A stretch of 64,000 nucleotides of DNA from Enterococcus hulanensis. GTDB taxonomy: Bacteria > Bacillota > Bacilli > Lactobacillales > Enterococcaceae. The notes beneath the pieces were generated by a model. It saw nothing but the letters and a program-made list of their open reading frames with translations, was not told the origin of the DNA and ran no database searches. Location: positions 1 to 64,000 of the forward strand of contig NZ_BJED01000008.1 in the NCBI RefSeq assembly GCF_005405485.1. Reading direction: 5' to 3'. This document shows positions 11,332 to 18,918 of this stretch, one piece after another. How positions within the stretch are numbered: position 1 is the first letter of the stretch; every line of letters begins with the position of its first letter. The translations under genes and the position numbers were made by a program.

Positions 11332-11983
11332 AAAATATCGAATGGCGTTACTCATTTTCGGCGCTCTTTGTCTACTGTATAATATTTTTGAATTTGCAAC
11401 TGGTAAATATTCAACTAAACAAGGTGTGATTTTTGTAATCGAGTGTTTAGCAGGGATTGCACTGATTTTTTTACCAGAAATAATAGAAAAGTTATTCAAA
11501 ATTGTTTTACCGGAAAAAATCGTTTATTTCTATTGGTTCTTTTTGGTCATCTCGGTCTTTTTAGGAACTTCTCTGCACATGATCTCGATCATTTCTTTTT
11601 GGGATAAAATTCTGCATACCGTTAGCCCAATGGTCCTGACCGCATTAGGTTATGGCTTGATCGGCTTCTTGATGAAGGATGCCGATATCAGCAAAACATC
11701 TCCATGGTTATTCTTGCTTTTCGGTTTTGCTTTTGCTGGCGTTTGCGGTGTCTTCTGGGAGTTTTGGGAGTTTCTATGCGATACTGTAGCAGATATGAAC
11801 CTTCAACGCTATGCGACATCAGCGGGTGAATTGTTAGTCGGACGAGCTGCATTGATGGACACGATGGGCGATCTTTTGACCAATACGATCGGTGCAGTCT
11901 TAATGGGAATTTACGCGCGAGTTCAAAGCCGCGGAAATGCTGCTTATTTTGAAGAGTATCGCTTAAAGAAAGTCAAAAAGTAA
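11321..11983 (+). CDS. DUF2238/YjdF-like integral membrane protein
   Basis: About 220 aa with roughly six hydrophobic helices and the conserved FWEFWEFLCDT segment near residues 140-150 and DTMGDLLTN near 185, typical of the DUF2238 (YjdF) family, whose function is unknown. I chose GTG 11321 because AAGG lies 11 nt upstream; GTG 11312 is in frame but has the ribosome site too close. It overlaps the deoxyribosyltransferase end. A long palindromic terminator follows. Confidence 0.75.
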   Translation: MTYKKYRMALLIFGALCLLYNIFEFATGKYSTKQGVIFVIECLAGIALIFLPEIIEKLFKIVLPEKIVYFYWFFLVISVFLGTSLHMISIISFWDKILHTVSPMVLTALGYGLIGFLMKDADISKTSPWLFLLFGFAFAGVCGVFWEFWEFLCDTVADMNLQRYATSAGELLVGRAALMDTMGDLLTNTIGAVLMGIYARVQSRGNAAYFEEYRLKKVKK

Positions 11984-12023
11984 AAAAGATTCAAAACCGA
12001 AATTTCGGTTTTGAATCTTTTTT
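11982..12023. terminator. Perfect bidirectional terminator between convergent genes
   Basis: Two 21-nt arms centred between 12002 and 12003 are perfectly complementary (core GATTCAAAACCGAAA and its complement), with A and T runs on the outer sides. It can stop both the membrane-protein operon and the convergent minus-strand gene. Confidence 0.93.
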
Positions 12024-12515
12024 TTATTTGTCATCAGGATGTACGTTTTCCTTCATCGTATAAGAAGCTAAAGTTATTTTGATGATCCCTGTCCGTTTTA
12101 ACATGCCTTCAGGTATTTCATCAAAAGATGCTCCCTTAGCCGCATGGTCCATCAAAATATGCAATGCTCGTCTTTTCTCTTCTAGTTCCTCAATTATTTC
12201 GGCTTCGCCAAACCCGATCAAACTTTGATAGGCATAAGAATAACTCGACGCGTTCAATGTTCCTTGAACTAGCTTGTGATTGCCATCCATCTCGATGGCT
12301 ACTTTAGAGTCGTTTTTGATCATGGATACTTTTTTTCCTTCACTGGCTCCATGAACAAAAAGGGTTAATTTTTCTTCCTCCCACTCATACCCAAAATTTA
12401 CAGGCACAACATAAGGATAGTCCTCCCCGTTCAATGCGATTCGTACTACTTGCGATTTCTCTACTAAATTTTTGATTGCTGCTAGATCTGTTACCTGTCT
12501 TTTTTTTCTACGCAT
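12024..12515 (-). CDS. Pyridoxamine 5'-phosphate oxidase-like flavin-binding protein
   Basis: This 163-aa protein resembles the NimA-like branch of the split-barrel flavoprotein superfamily: VVRIALNGEDYPYVVPVNFGY near residues 20-40, then LFVHGASEGKKVSMI and a VAIEMDG strand. Such proteins bind FMN or heme and are often annotated nitroimidazole-resistance-like; true activity is unknown. The start is the ATG at 12515, which has GGAGG 7 nt upstream. A longer in-frame start at 12554 lacks a site. It is a single-gene unit convergent with the previous operon. Confidence 0.8.
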   Translation of the reverse strand: MRRKKRQVTDLAAIKNLVEKSQVVRIALNGEDYPYVVPVNFGYEWEEEKLTLFVHGASEGKKVSMIKNDSKVAIEMDGNHKLVQGTLNASSYSYAYQSLIGFGEAEIIEELEEKRRALHILMDHAAKGASFDEIPEGMLKRTGIIKITLASYTMKENVHPDDK

Positions 12516-12749
12516 ACCCTTACCTCCATCTATCCGATTCCTTCTTCTAATCATAATAGATTAGAATTCAAAAAGAAATCTTTTTTTTAGTTAAAAAAAC
12601 TGAAAATTGATAGACTGCGGTTTGTCTTTTTTAGTAGTAAAAACCTTTTCTAATCAACGATTTTCCTCTTTTTTTGTGTGATTTTTTGTACTAAAATAGC
12701 TACTGTAATTAAAATGAAAATTTGCTGAAAAATGAAAGGCGTGTCGATT

Positions 12750-13463
12750 TTGATTGAAACTGTCGTATTTGATATCGATGATACTATTTACGATCAACAA
12801 GAACCATTTCGCAAGGCGGTCCAAAAATTATTTCCTTTAGTAAGTGAAGAAGATATGCTTCCACTTTATACTCGTTTTCGTGTTCACAGTGATGCGAACT
12901 TCAACAAAGTAATCACCCAAGAATGGACTTTGGAGTATATGCGTTCTCATCGCATCAGCCAATCTCTGAAGGATTTGGATTATCCTCATATCACTGATGA
13001 AGAATCCCTAACCTTCCAAGATGTTTACGAAGCAGAACTTGATGCGATCACCATGCACTGTGAAGTTGAAAAAACACTAGAATTTTTGAAAAACAAAAAA
13101 GTTCCCATCAGCATCATCACCAACGGTCCAACAGATCATCAGTATAAAAAGATTTTGCAGTTAGGTCTATTGAACTGGGTCGATGAGGACAACATCATTA
13201 TTTCCCAGGCAACCGGTTATGAAAAACCTGATGTAGAAATTTTTGACCTAGGCAAGAAGCAGTTTGACTTAAATCCTGAGTGTTCTTTATATGTCGGCGA
13301 CAACTTTAATAACGATGTGATTGGTTCTAAACGAGCGGGGTGGCAATCTCTTTGGCTAAACCATCGCAATCGCCAGTTACCAAAAGGAACCTCGCAAATT
13401 CACGATATCGAATTAACTTCTTTCGATCAATTATTACCGACTTTCCAACATATTTTTGCATAA
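12750..13463 (+). CDS. HAD-family hydrolase (YjjG-like nucleotidase type)
   Basis: This is a HAD phosphatase of about 237 aa. Motif I is FDIDDTIYD close to the N-terminus, motif II is ITNGP, the Lys is in GYEKPD, and motif IV is VGDNFNNDVIG. The cap is helical (subclass I). The pattern resembles pyrimidine 5'-nucleotidases, but substrate range in this family is broad. TTG 12750 with AAAGG 10 nt upstream is the preferred start; an ATG at 12732 is in frame but has no ribosome site. A strong terminator follows. Confidence 0.85.
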   Translation: MIETVVFDIDDTIYDQQEPFRKAVQKLFPLVSEEDMLPLYTRFRVHSDANFNKVITQEWTLEYMRSHRISQSLKDLDYPHITDEESLTFQDVYEAELDAITMHCEVEKTLEFLKNKKVPISIITNGPTDHQYKKILQLGLLNWVDEDNIIISQATGYEKPDVEIFDLGKKQFDLNPECSLYVGDNFNNDVIGSKRAGWQSLWLNHRNRQLPKGTSQIHDIELTSFDQLLPTFQHIFA

Positions 13464-13466
13464 ACT

Positions 13467-13497
13467 AAAGACCCGGAGAACATTCCGGGTCTTTTTA
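13467..13497. terminator. Terminator after the HAD gene
   Basis: AAAGACCCGGA (13467-13477) pairs with TCCGGGTCTTT (13484-13494), followed by more T. The convergent gene stops at 13498, so it may serve both strands. Confidence 0.92.
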
Positions 13498-14262
13498 TTA
13501 GGCTAGATAAAGCGATTGACTGCCCATTTTCTTATAGGTCTTTTCAAAATCACTGCGCTTTACAATTCGATTTTTATAACCGTAAGGATCATTCACATAA
13601 ACATTTTCATCATCTACACCGGTGATAACTACCGCATGACACAATGGTGAGACGGTGACTTCTCCGCTCGTCGTTTCCCAAATCATATAATCACTGTTTG
13701 TGGGAATTTCATAGTTAACAGTTGTGATCACCCAGACAGGTGTTCCAGTCTGAACCAAATCTGCTAGCTCAGAGAATGGCGTATCACTGCTGGCAACGAC
13801 CTCCTGCCCTTCCTGAACTACTTCCTCAGCCACCTCCGCAATCGGCTCAACAGCGACTCCCATTGCGTCATAGCCTTCATAGATATTTCCCACAAAGCCG
13901 TCATGAGGATTTCCGCGAATACCCTCAGCTTCATTTTCGTAAACCGGAACATAATTCAACAGCTCGGCTAAATCATTCTTATTCGTGTCATAATCATAAT
14001 AGTTTAACAGCATTGATAACGCTGTGATCTCACAGCCGTTTTCAAGAGGAACAGAGCCAGTATTTTGGTTTTCTATCGGAACGTCTATTAATTGTGTTTC
14101 TGTGCTCTCTTTATCGGCAAGTACGATTTCTGTCTGATTAGCTGCATTTACTTCGCTGCTATCCACTTCCGATTGCTTATTTTGATAAAAAAAGATTAAG
14201 CAGCCGCCACAAAGGATACAAATAAAACTCGTCCATTTTATTAAGCGTTTGATTTTAATCAC
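13498..14262 (-). CDS. Exported C39-like cysteine peptidase-family protein
   Basis: This 254-aa protein has an N-terminal hydrophobic anchor or signal (about residues 9-27) and a linker rich in acidic and polar residues. A papain-like fold of the peptidase C39_2 type follows from about residue 60. The likely catalytic Cys is in ENGCEIT, the His in CHAVVITGVD and the Asn/Asp in NDPYG. Homologues are mostly uncharacterised surface proteins. The only start codon near the 5' end is a GTG that is itself part of the GAGGTG ribosome-like string, so the true start is uncertain. Confidence 0.8.
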   Translation of the reverse strand: MIKIKRLIKWTSFICILCGGCLIFFYQNKQSEVDSSEVNAANQTEIVLADKESTETQLIDVPIENQNTGSVPLENGCEITALSMLLNYYDYDTNKNDLAELLNYVPVYENEAEGIRGNPHDGFVGNIYEGYDAMGVAVEPIAEVAEEVVQEGQEVVASSDTPFSELADLVQTGTPVWVITTVNYEIPTNSDYMIWETTSGEVTVSPLCHAVVITGVDDENVYVNDPYGYKNRIVKRSDFEKTYKKMGSQSLYLA

Positions 14263-14315
14263 CTCGTTTTGTTGTATTCCAAGGTAAGTTTCTCAAAGCT
14301 AGCTTAAATGAACCT

Positions 14316-14358
14316 AAAAAAGATGTCGAAAATCATTAAGATTCTCGACATCTTTTTT
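14316..14358 (-). terminator. Terminator after the TIM-barrel gene
   Basis: AAAAAAGATGTCGA and TCGACATCTTTTTT flank a short loop. It abuts the stop codon at 14357. Confidence 0.9.
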
Positions 14359-15043
14359 ATTGATGATCTTCATCGTATTCCATTTTGCGGTATTTTTCCA
14401 TCTTCTTGCTGAACAACACACCATTTGAAGGCGGTGTATAAGTGATGGCATTGGCTCCCGCTTCGATCGTTTGCTCAATCGTCTCTTCATCTGGTCCGCC
14501 AGTCGCGATAATCGGCAGCTCTGGATATACTTTTCTAAAGTGCTTAACGGCTTCAACCGTATCTTTTCCAGCACTGATATTGATTATATCCACACCAGCC
14601 GCCAGTTTTTCTTCGATTTTTGAATACTTCGATGTAACTGTCGCAATTACCGGAACATCCACAACGTCATAGATTGCTTGGATCGTTTCTACTGGGGTCG
14701 GTCCGTTTACTACTACCCCTAAACTACCTTGAGATTCCGCAAACATCCCCATATAGGCCGAACGTGCTCCATGAGTAAGACCGCCTGCAACACCGGAAAA
14801 CACCGGAATATCTGCGGCTTCGATAATACTTTTGGTAATTGCCGGATGTGGCGTAAAAGGATATACAGCTATTACTGCATCCGCATCTGTGTTTCGGATA
14901 ATTGCGATGTCGGTCGTAAAGATTATCGAACGAATTTTTTTACCAAAAATGCTGATTCCTGATGCTTCTTGGATTACTTTTGGTACACGTACAATATCTT
15001 GTCGCAATTCAGTCATAATTTCAGGTACATATTTCTCTGCCAT
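14357..15043 (-). CDS. TIM-barrel protein of unknown function (NanE/HisA-like phosphate-binding fold)
   Basis: This 228-aa cytoplasmic protein shows repeating beta-alpha units and a C-terminal phosphate-binding pattern (ATGGPDEETIEQTIEAGAN near residues 180-198). This resembles ribulose-phosphate-binding barrels such as NanE, TrpF and HisA. It is often labelled simply hydrolase in enterococci. No catalytic set can be assigned from sequence alone. It is a single gene with its own terminator; an AGGAG-like site precedes ATG 15043. Confidence 0.6.
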   Translation of the reverse strand: MAEKYVPEIMTELRQDIVRVPKVIQEASGISIFGKKIRSIIFTTDIAIIRNTDADAVIAVYPFTPHPAITKSIIEAADIPVFSGVAGGLTHGARSAYMGMFAESQGSLGVVVNGPTPVETIQAIYDVVDVPVIATVTSKYSKIEEKLAAGVDIINISAGKDTVEAVKHFRKVYPELPIIATGGPDEETIEQTIEAGANAITYTPPSNGVLFSKKMEKYRKMEYDEDHQ

Positions 15044-15082
15044 TCAAACTCATCTCCTTATCAACTTCTTATGTCGATTTTA

Positions 15083-15697
15083 CTATGAATGATCGTATTG
15101 CTCCAAGTTATATGTTTCGATCACACTGATGATCTTATTCGCATAATCCGGATCAGTCGCATATCCGGCTGTCTGCAGTGCTTGAGCAGCTTGTCGATAG
15201 TCGGTAGCAGTTAGAACACCGGCATAGAGTTTGGAATCCCAGTTCGTTCCATTGACGAAAAGCATCGTATGATCGTCTAATGACTCATTCCAAGAATTAT
15301 ATACTTTGAAATCACCTTGAATGGTGACCCATTGCTCGTTCACATATTCCTTCGTCTCGAGAGTCACCTTTGGCTGATTCCCAGAAGCTTTAATACCAAA
15401 AAGGTTTTTATACTGACTGGCAAGCTGAGATTGTCCCCAATTAGATTCCAAGATGGCTTGGCCTAAAATGATACTAGGCAAAACGCCATATCCTTGCTGC
15501 AGTTCCTTTGCATGGGGAGCCAAAGTATCAATAAATTCCTGACGAGAAACAGTTTCCTCTTTTTGTTCAGTTTCAACGCCAAAATCCGATAATGTATGTA
15601 AAGAAAAAACGAAAGCCAACCCAATCACTAAGATCCCCGCAAAAATAAGCGGGATCGAAGTTTTGGACTTTCGTTTTTGATAGGTTTTTTTAGGCAT
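15083..15697 (-). CDS. Membrane-anchored peptidoglycan glucosaminidase, GH73
   Basis: This 204-aa protein has a basic N-terminus, one transmembrane helix (about 15-33), and a GH73/FlgJ-type glucosaminidase domain (about 50-200). The catalytic Glu is probably in AILESNWGQS (about residue 88). The NLFGIKA, YNSWNESLDDHT and YATDPDYANKI motifs are standard. It cleaves the GlcNAc-MurNAc glycan backbone outside the cell. There are no LysM or SH3 cell-wall-binding repeats, so it is a compact form. It lies 9 bp after the M15 carboxypeptidase gene, forming a two-gene wall-remodelling unit. Confidence 0.88.
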   Translation of the reverse strand: MPKKTYQKRKSKTSIPLIFAGILVIGLAFVFSLHTLSDFGVETEQKEETVSRQEFIDTLAPHAKELQQGYGVLPSIILGQAILESNWGQSQLASQYKNLFGIKASGNQPKVTLETKEYVNEQWVTIQGDFKVYNSWNESLDDHTMLFVNGTNWDSKLYAGVLTATDYRQAAQALQTAGYATDPDYANKIISVIETYNLEQYDHS

Positions 15698-15706
15698 AGT
15701 AACTCC

Positions 15707-16492
15707 TTACTTAGCTGACAACTCTTTTAAAAACTCTTCTAGTGTCAGATCGTGTTTGGTAATATACTCGGCATTTTCTTTACCAACATAGCGAATATGC
15801 CATGGTTCATAAGTGATACCGGTAATATCTTGGCGATCTTTTAGATAGCGGATGATAAAGCCATATTTCGGTGCATTCTCCGCGATCCATTTTGCCCCCG
15901 GTTGATCACCATAAGAAGCATCCAATACTTGTGATGAATAAGTGTTATACCACTCTTGGTCAACGACATCAATCGCAAGTCCCGTATGGTGCTCGCTATA
16001 TCCAGGTTCGGTGATGGTTTCTTTAGTTTTTGCGATCGCGTCCTCTTCTGACATACCGTTTCCATTGACCAATCCGCTCACATTCGTGTTAAATACTTCA
16101 TTTTGTGATTCTACTGAACGAAAAGCTGAAATAACTACTAAAGGAAAACCAGCCTTGGTTGCTGCTTCAGAAAAAGCTTCATAGTCTGCAGCTATTCGGC
16201 TGTCGACTTGATGGCTATTATCTGACAGCGTAGATAACTGACTTTCAGCGACTTCATTTTCAATTTTATTTTTAGGTCCAACCAATACAAGGTTCCAATC
16301 CTTCGCATTAGAATCCGGCAATGCCTTTTGGACAGCATTTTTCTTCTTAGAAGTAGTCGTCTTATTTTCAAATGAATAAGTCGTAGCTGTTGCTTTTTTC
16401 GCATCTGATTCTGCAGGTGCGCTGTAAAAAAGCGAATAGGCGGTCATTCCAAACATGATAATGACTGAAAGTAGTCCTACAGTTTTTTTCAA
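15707..16492 (-). CDS. VanY-like D-alanyl-D-alanine carboxypeptidase, peptidase M15B
   Basis: This 261-aa exported protein has an N-terminal signal anchor (about 5-24) followed by a Ser/Lys-rich linker and a zinc-peptidase domain (about 70-255). The zinc ligands and catalytic residues are visible in SEHHTGLAIDV and EPWHIRYVG. Homologues trim the terminal D-Ala (or act as L,D-type LdcB) from cell-wall stem peptides. No vanH, vanC, vanT or two-component genes lie nearby, so a housekeeping role is more likely than glycopeptide resistance. It is cotranscribed with the GH73 gene. Confidence 0.88.
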   Translation of the reverse strand: MKKTVGLLSVIIMFGMTAYSLFYSAPAESDAKKATATTYSFENKTTTSKKKNAVQKALPDSNAKDWNLVLVGPKNKIENEVAESQLSTLSDNSHQVDSRIAADYEAFSEAATKAGFPLVVISAFRSVESQNEVFNTNVSGLVNGNGMSEEDAIAKTKETITEPGYSEHHTGLAIDVVDQEWYNTYSSQVLDASYGDQPGAKWIAENAPKYGFIIRYLKDRQDITGITYEPWHIRYVGKENAEYITKHDLTLEEFLKELSAK

Positions 16493-16508
16493 ATTAAAAA
16501 TCCTCTCG

Positions 16509-17042
16509 TTAATCGTCTAATGACGTATAGGTTTCCGTTAGGTTCTCGTTTACCCAATCAAGAAGCGCCGTCTTTTTATGGGCACTGGCGATTTGATTTT
16601 GGATATGGGCCGGCAAGCGAAAGCTTAGTATATCACTATAGCCCCAACTATTATAATCGATGGTTACGCGCAGATCGATAAAGTCATGATTCTCTTCTTC
16701 ATTTTTATTTTTAAAAGGAATCATCTCGACTTGAGCTAAGCCGCTGGCGATCCATTTCTGTGCCACAATTGTCTTCATTTCGCGATATTCAGCAACTGCC
16801 GTCGGACGCTTTTCCGGGAACAAAAAGGTTTGGCGAATGACTTTTTGACTCAGCATCCATTCATAGTCGCTAAATAAATTCTTGATTTTTTGATTCGCTT
16901 CGGGTGATAAATTGTTTTGGCCTGCTTTCCACTGCTGCCATTGAATTTCGTTGACGCCTAAATAATCTTGATAAAAATCTTGTTCGGTATGAAATTGTTC
17001 AAAAATTGCACTCATTACTAAATCTAAATAAATTTGATTCAC
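16509..17042 (-). CDS. Conserved hypothetical protein
   Basis: This 177-aa soluble protein has no signal or membrane helix. The first 60 residues look helical and Gln/Trp-rich (WQQWKAGQNNLSPEANQKI), recalling a small DNA-binding or adaptor helix bundle. The rest is mixed. I do not recognise the family. The GTG start has GGAGGG 7 nt upstream. It sits 16 bp before the carboxypeptidase gene and probably heads the same transcript; it is divergent from the oxidoreductase. Confidence 0.75.
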   Translation of the reverse strand: MNQIYLDLVMSAIFEQFHTEQDFYQDYLGVNEIQWQQWKAGQNNLSPEANQKIKNLFSDYEWMLSQKVIRQTFLFPEKRPTAVAEYREMKTIVAQKWIASGLAQVEMIPFKNKNEEENHDFIDLRVTIDYNSWGYSDILSFRLPAHIQNQIASAHKKTALLDWVNENLTETYTSLDD

Positions 17043-17106
17043 GAAAAATCCCTCCTCTCCTATTCTACTGAATTTTTAGAAAAAAAACAGTCCTTTGGCA
17101 AATGGA

Positions 17107-17136
17107 TTGAAATATTTTAATATTTACTGCTATACT
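17107..17136 (+). promoter_or_regulatory. Promoter of the Gfo/Idh/MocA oxidoreductase gene
   Basis: -35 TTGAAA (17107-17112), an 18-bp spacer and an extended -10 TGCTATACT (TATACT at 17131-17136). Confidence 0.8.
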
Positions 17137-17148
17137 TTGAACAAACCT

Positions 17149-17186
17149 GCTGTTTTACTTATACTTTTAAGTATAGTGAGCAGCTG
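17149..17186. promoter_or_regulatory. Palindrome just downstream of the transcription start
   Basis: CTGCT and AGCAG form the outer arms. TTATACTT and AAGTATAG form the inner near-perfect arms around a TT centre. It starts about 12 bp after the -10 box, so it is either a repressor operator or a 5'-UTR hairpin. Confidence 0.5.
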
Positions 17187-17244
17187 AAAAATTAACTGTA
17201 AAACTTGAAAAACAAATACATCCACACGAAATAGGAGGAGCATT

Positions 17245-18201
17245 ATGACTGACTTACAATGGGGCATCGTCGGATTAGGCGGGATCGCCCATGATTTTGC
17301 CGAAAATTTTGACCAAACCACCAGCAAACTGACCGCTTGTGCGTCACGCACCATAGAAAAAGCTGAAAAATTCGCCCAACAATACGATTTACCAAAAGCG
17401 TACGGCAGCTACGAAGAGTTGCTGGCTGACGAAGATATTTCTATTATCTATATTGCAGTTCCCAACCGTCAACATCATCAGCACATTATGGCCGCACTAG
17501 CAGCAGGTAAACATGTTTTGTGTGAAAAAGCCATTACGATGAATGTAACAGAATTACAAGAAGCTGTCGAATTAGCTGAGCAAAAGCACTTGATCCTAGC
17601 AGAAGCTATGACGATCTTCAATATGCCTTTGTACCACGAACTGCATGCGTTAATGGATAGCGGACGACTGGGTAAATTAAAAATGATTCAGGCTCCTTTC
17701 GGCAGTTTTAAAGATCCTGATCCAACCAATCGCTTCTTTAATCCTGAATTGGCCGGAGGCGCCTTGCTAGATATCGGAACCTATGCTGTTTCCTTTGCTC
17801 GTTGGTTCTTAACCGAACAACCAGAAGTCATTGCTTCAACAATGATTCCCTTTTCAACTGGGGTGGATGAGCAATCCGTGACTATTTTGCAAAATAAAAA
17901 AAATGAATTGGCAACCGTCAGCCTAACTTTCCAAGCTAAAATGCCGAAAAAAGGCATCGTCGCTTTTGAGAATGGCTACCTGACTATTGATAACTATCCG
18001 AGAGCTGATAAAGCGGAGCTGTTTTTCAACGATGGGACGACAGAATTGATCGAATCTGGCTTCAGAGGAAACGCGATGAACTATGAGATCGAAAACATGG
18101 TGAAAATGATCCATGGTACGCTTCCTAATAAATCCCTCTTCTTTACAAAAGATGTCATCGAAATTTTAGACCAAATGCAGCAAATTTGGCAGCAGCAATA
18201 A
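17245..18201 (+). CDS. Gfo/Idh/MocA-family NAD(P)-dependent oxidoreductase
   Basis: This 318-aa cytoplasmic dehydrogenase has an N-terminal Rossmann domain (about 1-120) with GIVGLGGIAHDFAE for the dinucleotide. The CEKAITMN segment near residue 95 carries the conserved EKP-like lysine, although here the proline is replaced by Ala. The C-terminal alpha/beta substrate domain follows. Family members act on sugars, inositols or biliverdin-like substrates, and the substrate here is unknown. An AGGAGGAG site precedes the ATG. It is a single gene with promoter, palindrome and terminator. Confidence 0.87.
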   Translation: MTDLQWGIVGLGGIAHDFAENFDQTTSKLTACASRTIEKAEKFAQQYDLPKAYGSYEELLADEDISIIYIAVPNRQHHQHIMAALAAGKHVLCEKAITMNVTELQEAVELAEQKHLILAEAMTIFNMPLYHELHALMDSGRLGKLKMIQAPFGSFKDPDPTNRFFNPELAGGALLDIGTYAVSFARWFLTEQPEVIASTMIPFSTGVDEQSVTILQNKKNELATVSLTFQAKMPKKGIVAFENGYLTIDNYPRADKAELFFNDGTTELIESGFRGNAMNYEIENMVKMIHGTLPNKSLFFTKDVIEILDQMQQIWQQQ

Positions 18202-18211
18202 AAAATTCTAG

Positions 18212-18248
18212 CAAAAGGCATGGCTTAGGCGATGCCTTTTGTTTTTTT
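18212..18248 (+). terminator. Terminator after the oxidoreductase gene
   Basis: CAAAAGGCAT (18212-18221) and ATGCCTTTTG (18232-18241) followed by a run of T. Confidence 0.93.
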
Positions 18249-18299
18249 GTCAAACTTCCGCTAAACTATTATATATAAAGAAAAGAAAGAGGGATAAAA

Positions 18300-18896
18300 T
18301 TGCAAATTGGTCGCTTTCGTTTGGGCATGCGGACGATGAAAACGGCATTAGCTGTCATGCTGTGTATTCTCCTGTTCCATGTGACCGACCGCGGATCACC
18401 TTTAATTGCTGCACTAGCCGCTGTCTTTTCATTGCGGCAGGACTTGACTACGAGTATTTCTTTCGGTCGTTCACGAGTCTTAGGTAACTCTCTCGGCGGA
18501 TTGTTGGCATTAATTTTTTACTACGTTCAGGCATTTTTCAATAATGATTTTTTTGTAGAATTATTTGTTTTACCTTTATTCGTTGTTTTGGTAATCGTGG
18601 TCTCCGATGGACTCAATAACAATTCAGGGATCATTTCAGCTATTGCTACGATGCTTTTGATCGCTTTAAGTATCCCTCAAGGTGAATCCTTCCTCTACGC
18701 ACTAAATCGAGTGCTAGATACCTTTATCGGAACGATCATCGGGATTTCCTTAAACGGAGTTATTTCTCCGCAAACGGATGAAAAAGAAAAGCAAATCAAA
18801 GAAGATCTAGTTGAACTGCGCAAAAAAGAAGCGGATCTAAATAAAATGCTTTATGATGTGCGCAAACAAATAAAGGATCAGTCTCAACAAAAATGA
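18300..18896 (+). CDS. Aromatic acid exporter-like membrane protein (ArAE/FUSC type)
   Basis: This 198-aa protein has four or five hydrophobic helices in the first 160 residues (including TALAVMLCILLFH and an SGIISAIATMLL segment) and a charged coiled-coil tail (about 165-198). This is the short Firmicute version of the aromatic acid exporter domain (YgaE/DUF939 type). It is about half the length of full exporters, so transport would need oligomers. The start is TTG 18300 with AGAGGG upstream. A terminator overlaps the stop codon. Confidence 0.75.
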   Translation: MQIGRFRLGMRTMKTALAVMLCILLFHVTDRGSPLIAALAAVFSLRQDLTTSISFGRSRVLGNSLGGLLALIFYYVQAFFNNDFFVELFVLPLFVVLVIVVSDGLNNNSGIISAIATMLLIALSIPQGESFLYALNRVLDTFIGTIIGISLNGVISPQTDEKEKQIKEDLVELRKKEADLNKMLYDVRKQIKDQSQQK

Positions 18897-18911
18897 GGCT
18901 GATCCTTTTTT
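18872..18911 (+). terminator. Terminator overlapping the exporter-like stop codon
   Basis: AAGGATCAG and CTGATCCTT pair, with inner CTCA/TGAG, followed by six T. The hairpin includes the TGA stop at 18894-18896. Confidence 0.9.
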
Positions 18912-18918
18912 CATATTT

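Noticed and set aside
15707-16492. Glycopeptide-resistance role for the VanY-like gene
   Set aside because: No vanH, vanC, vanT, vanX or two-component genes are near; the M15B fold is common in housekeeping wall enzymes.
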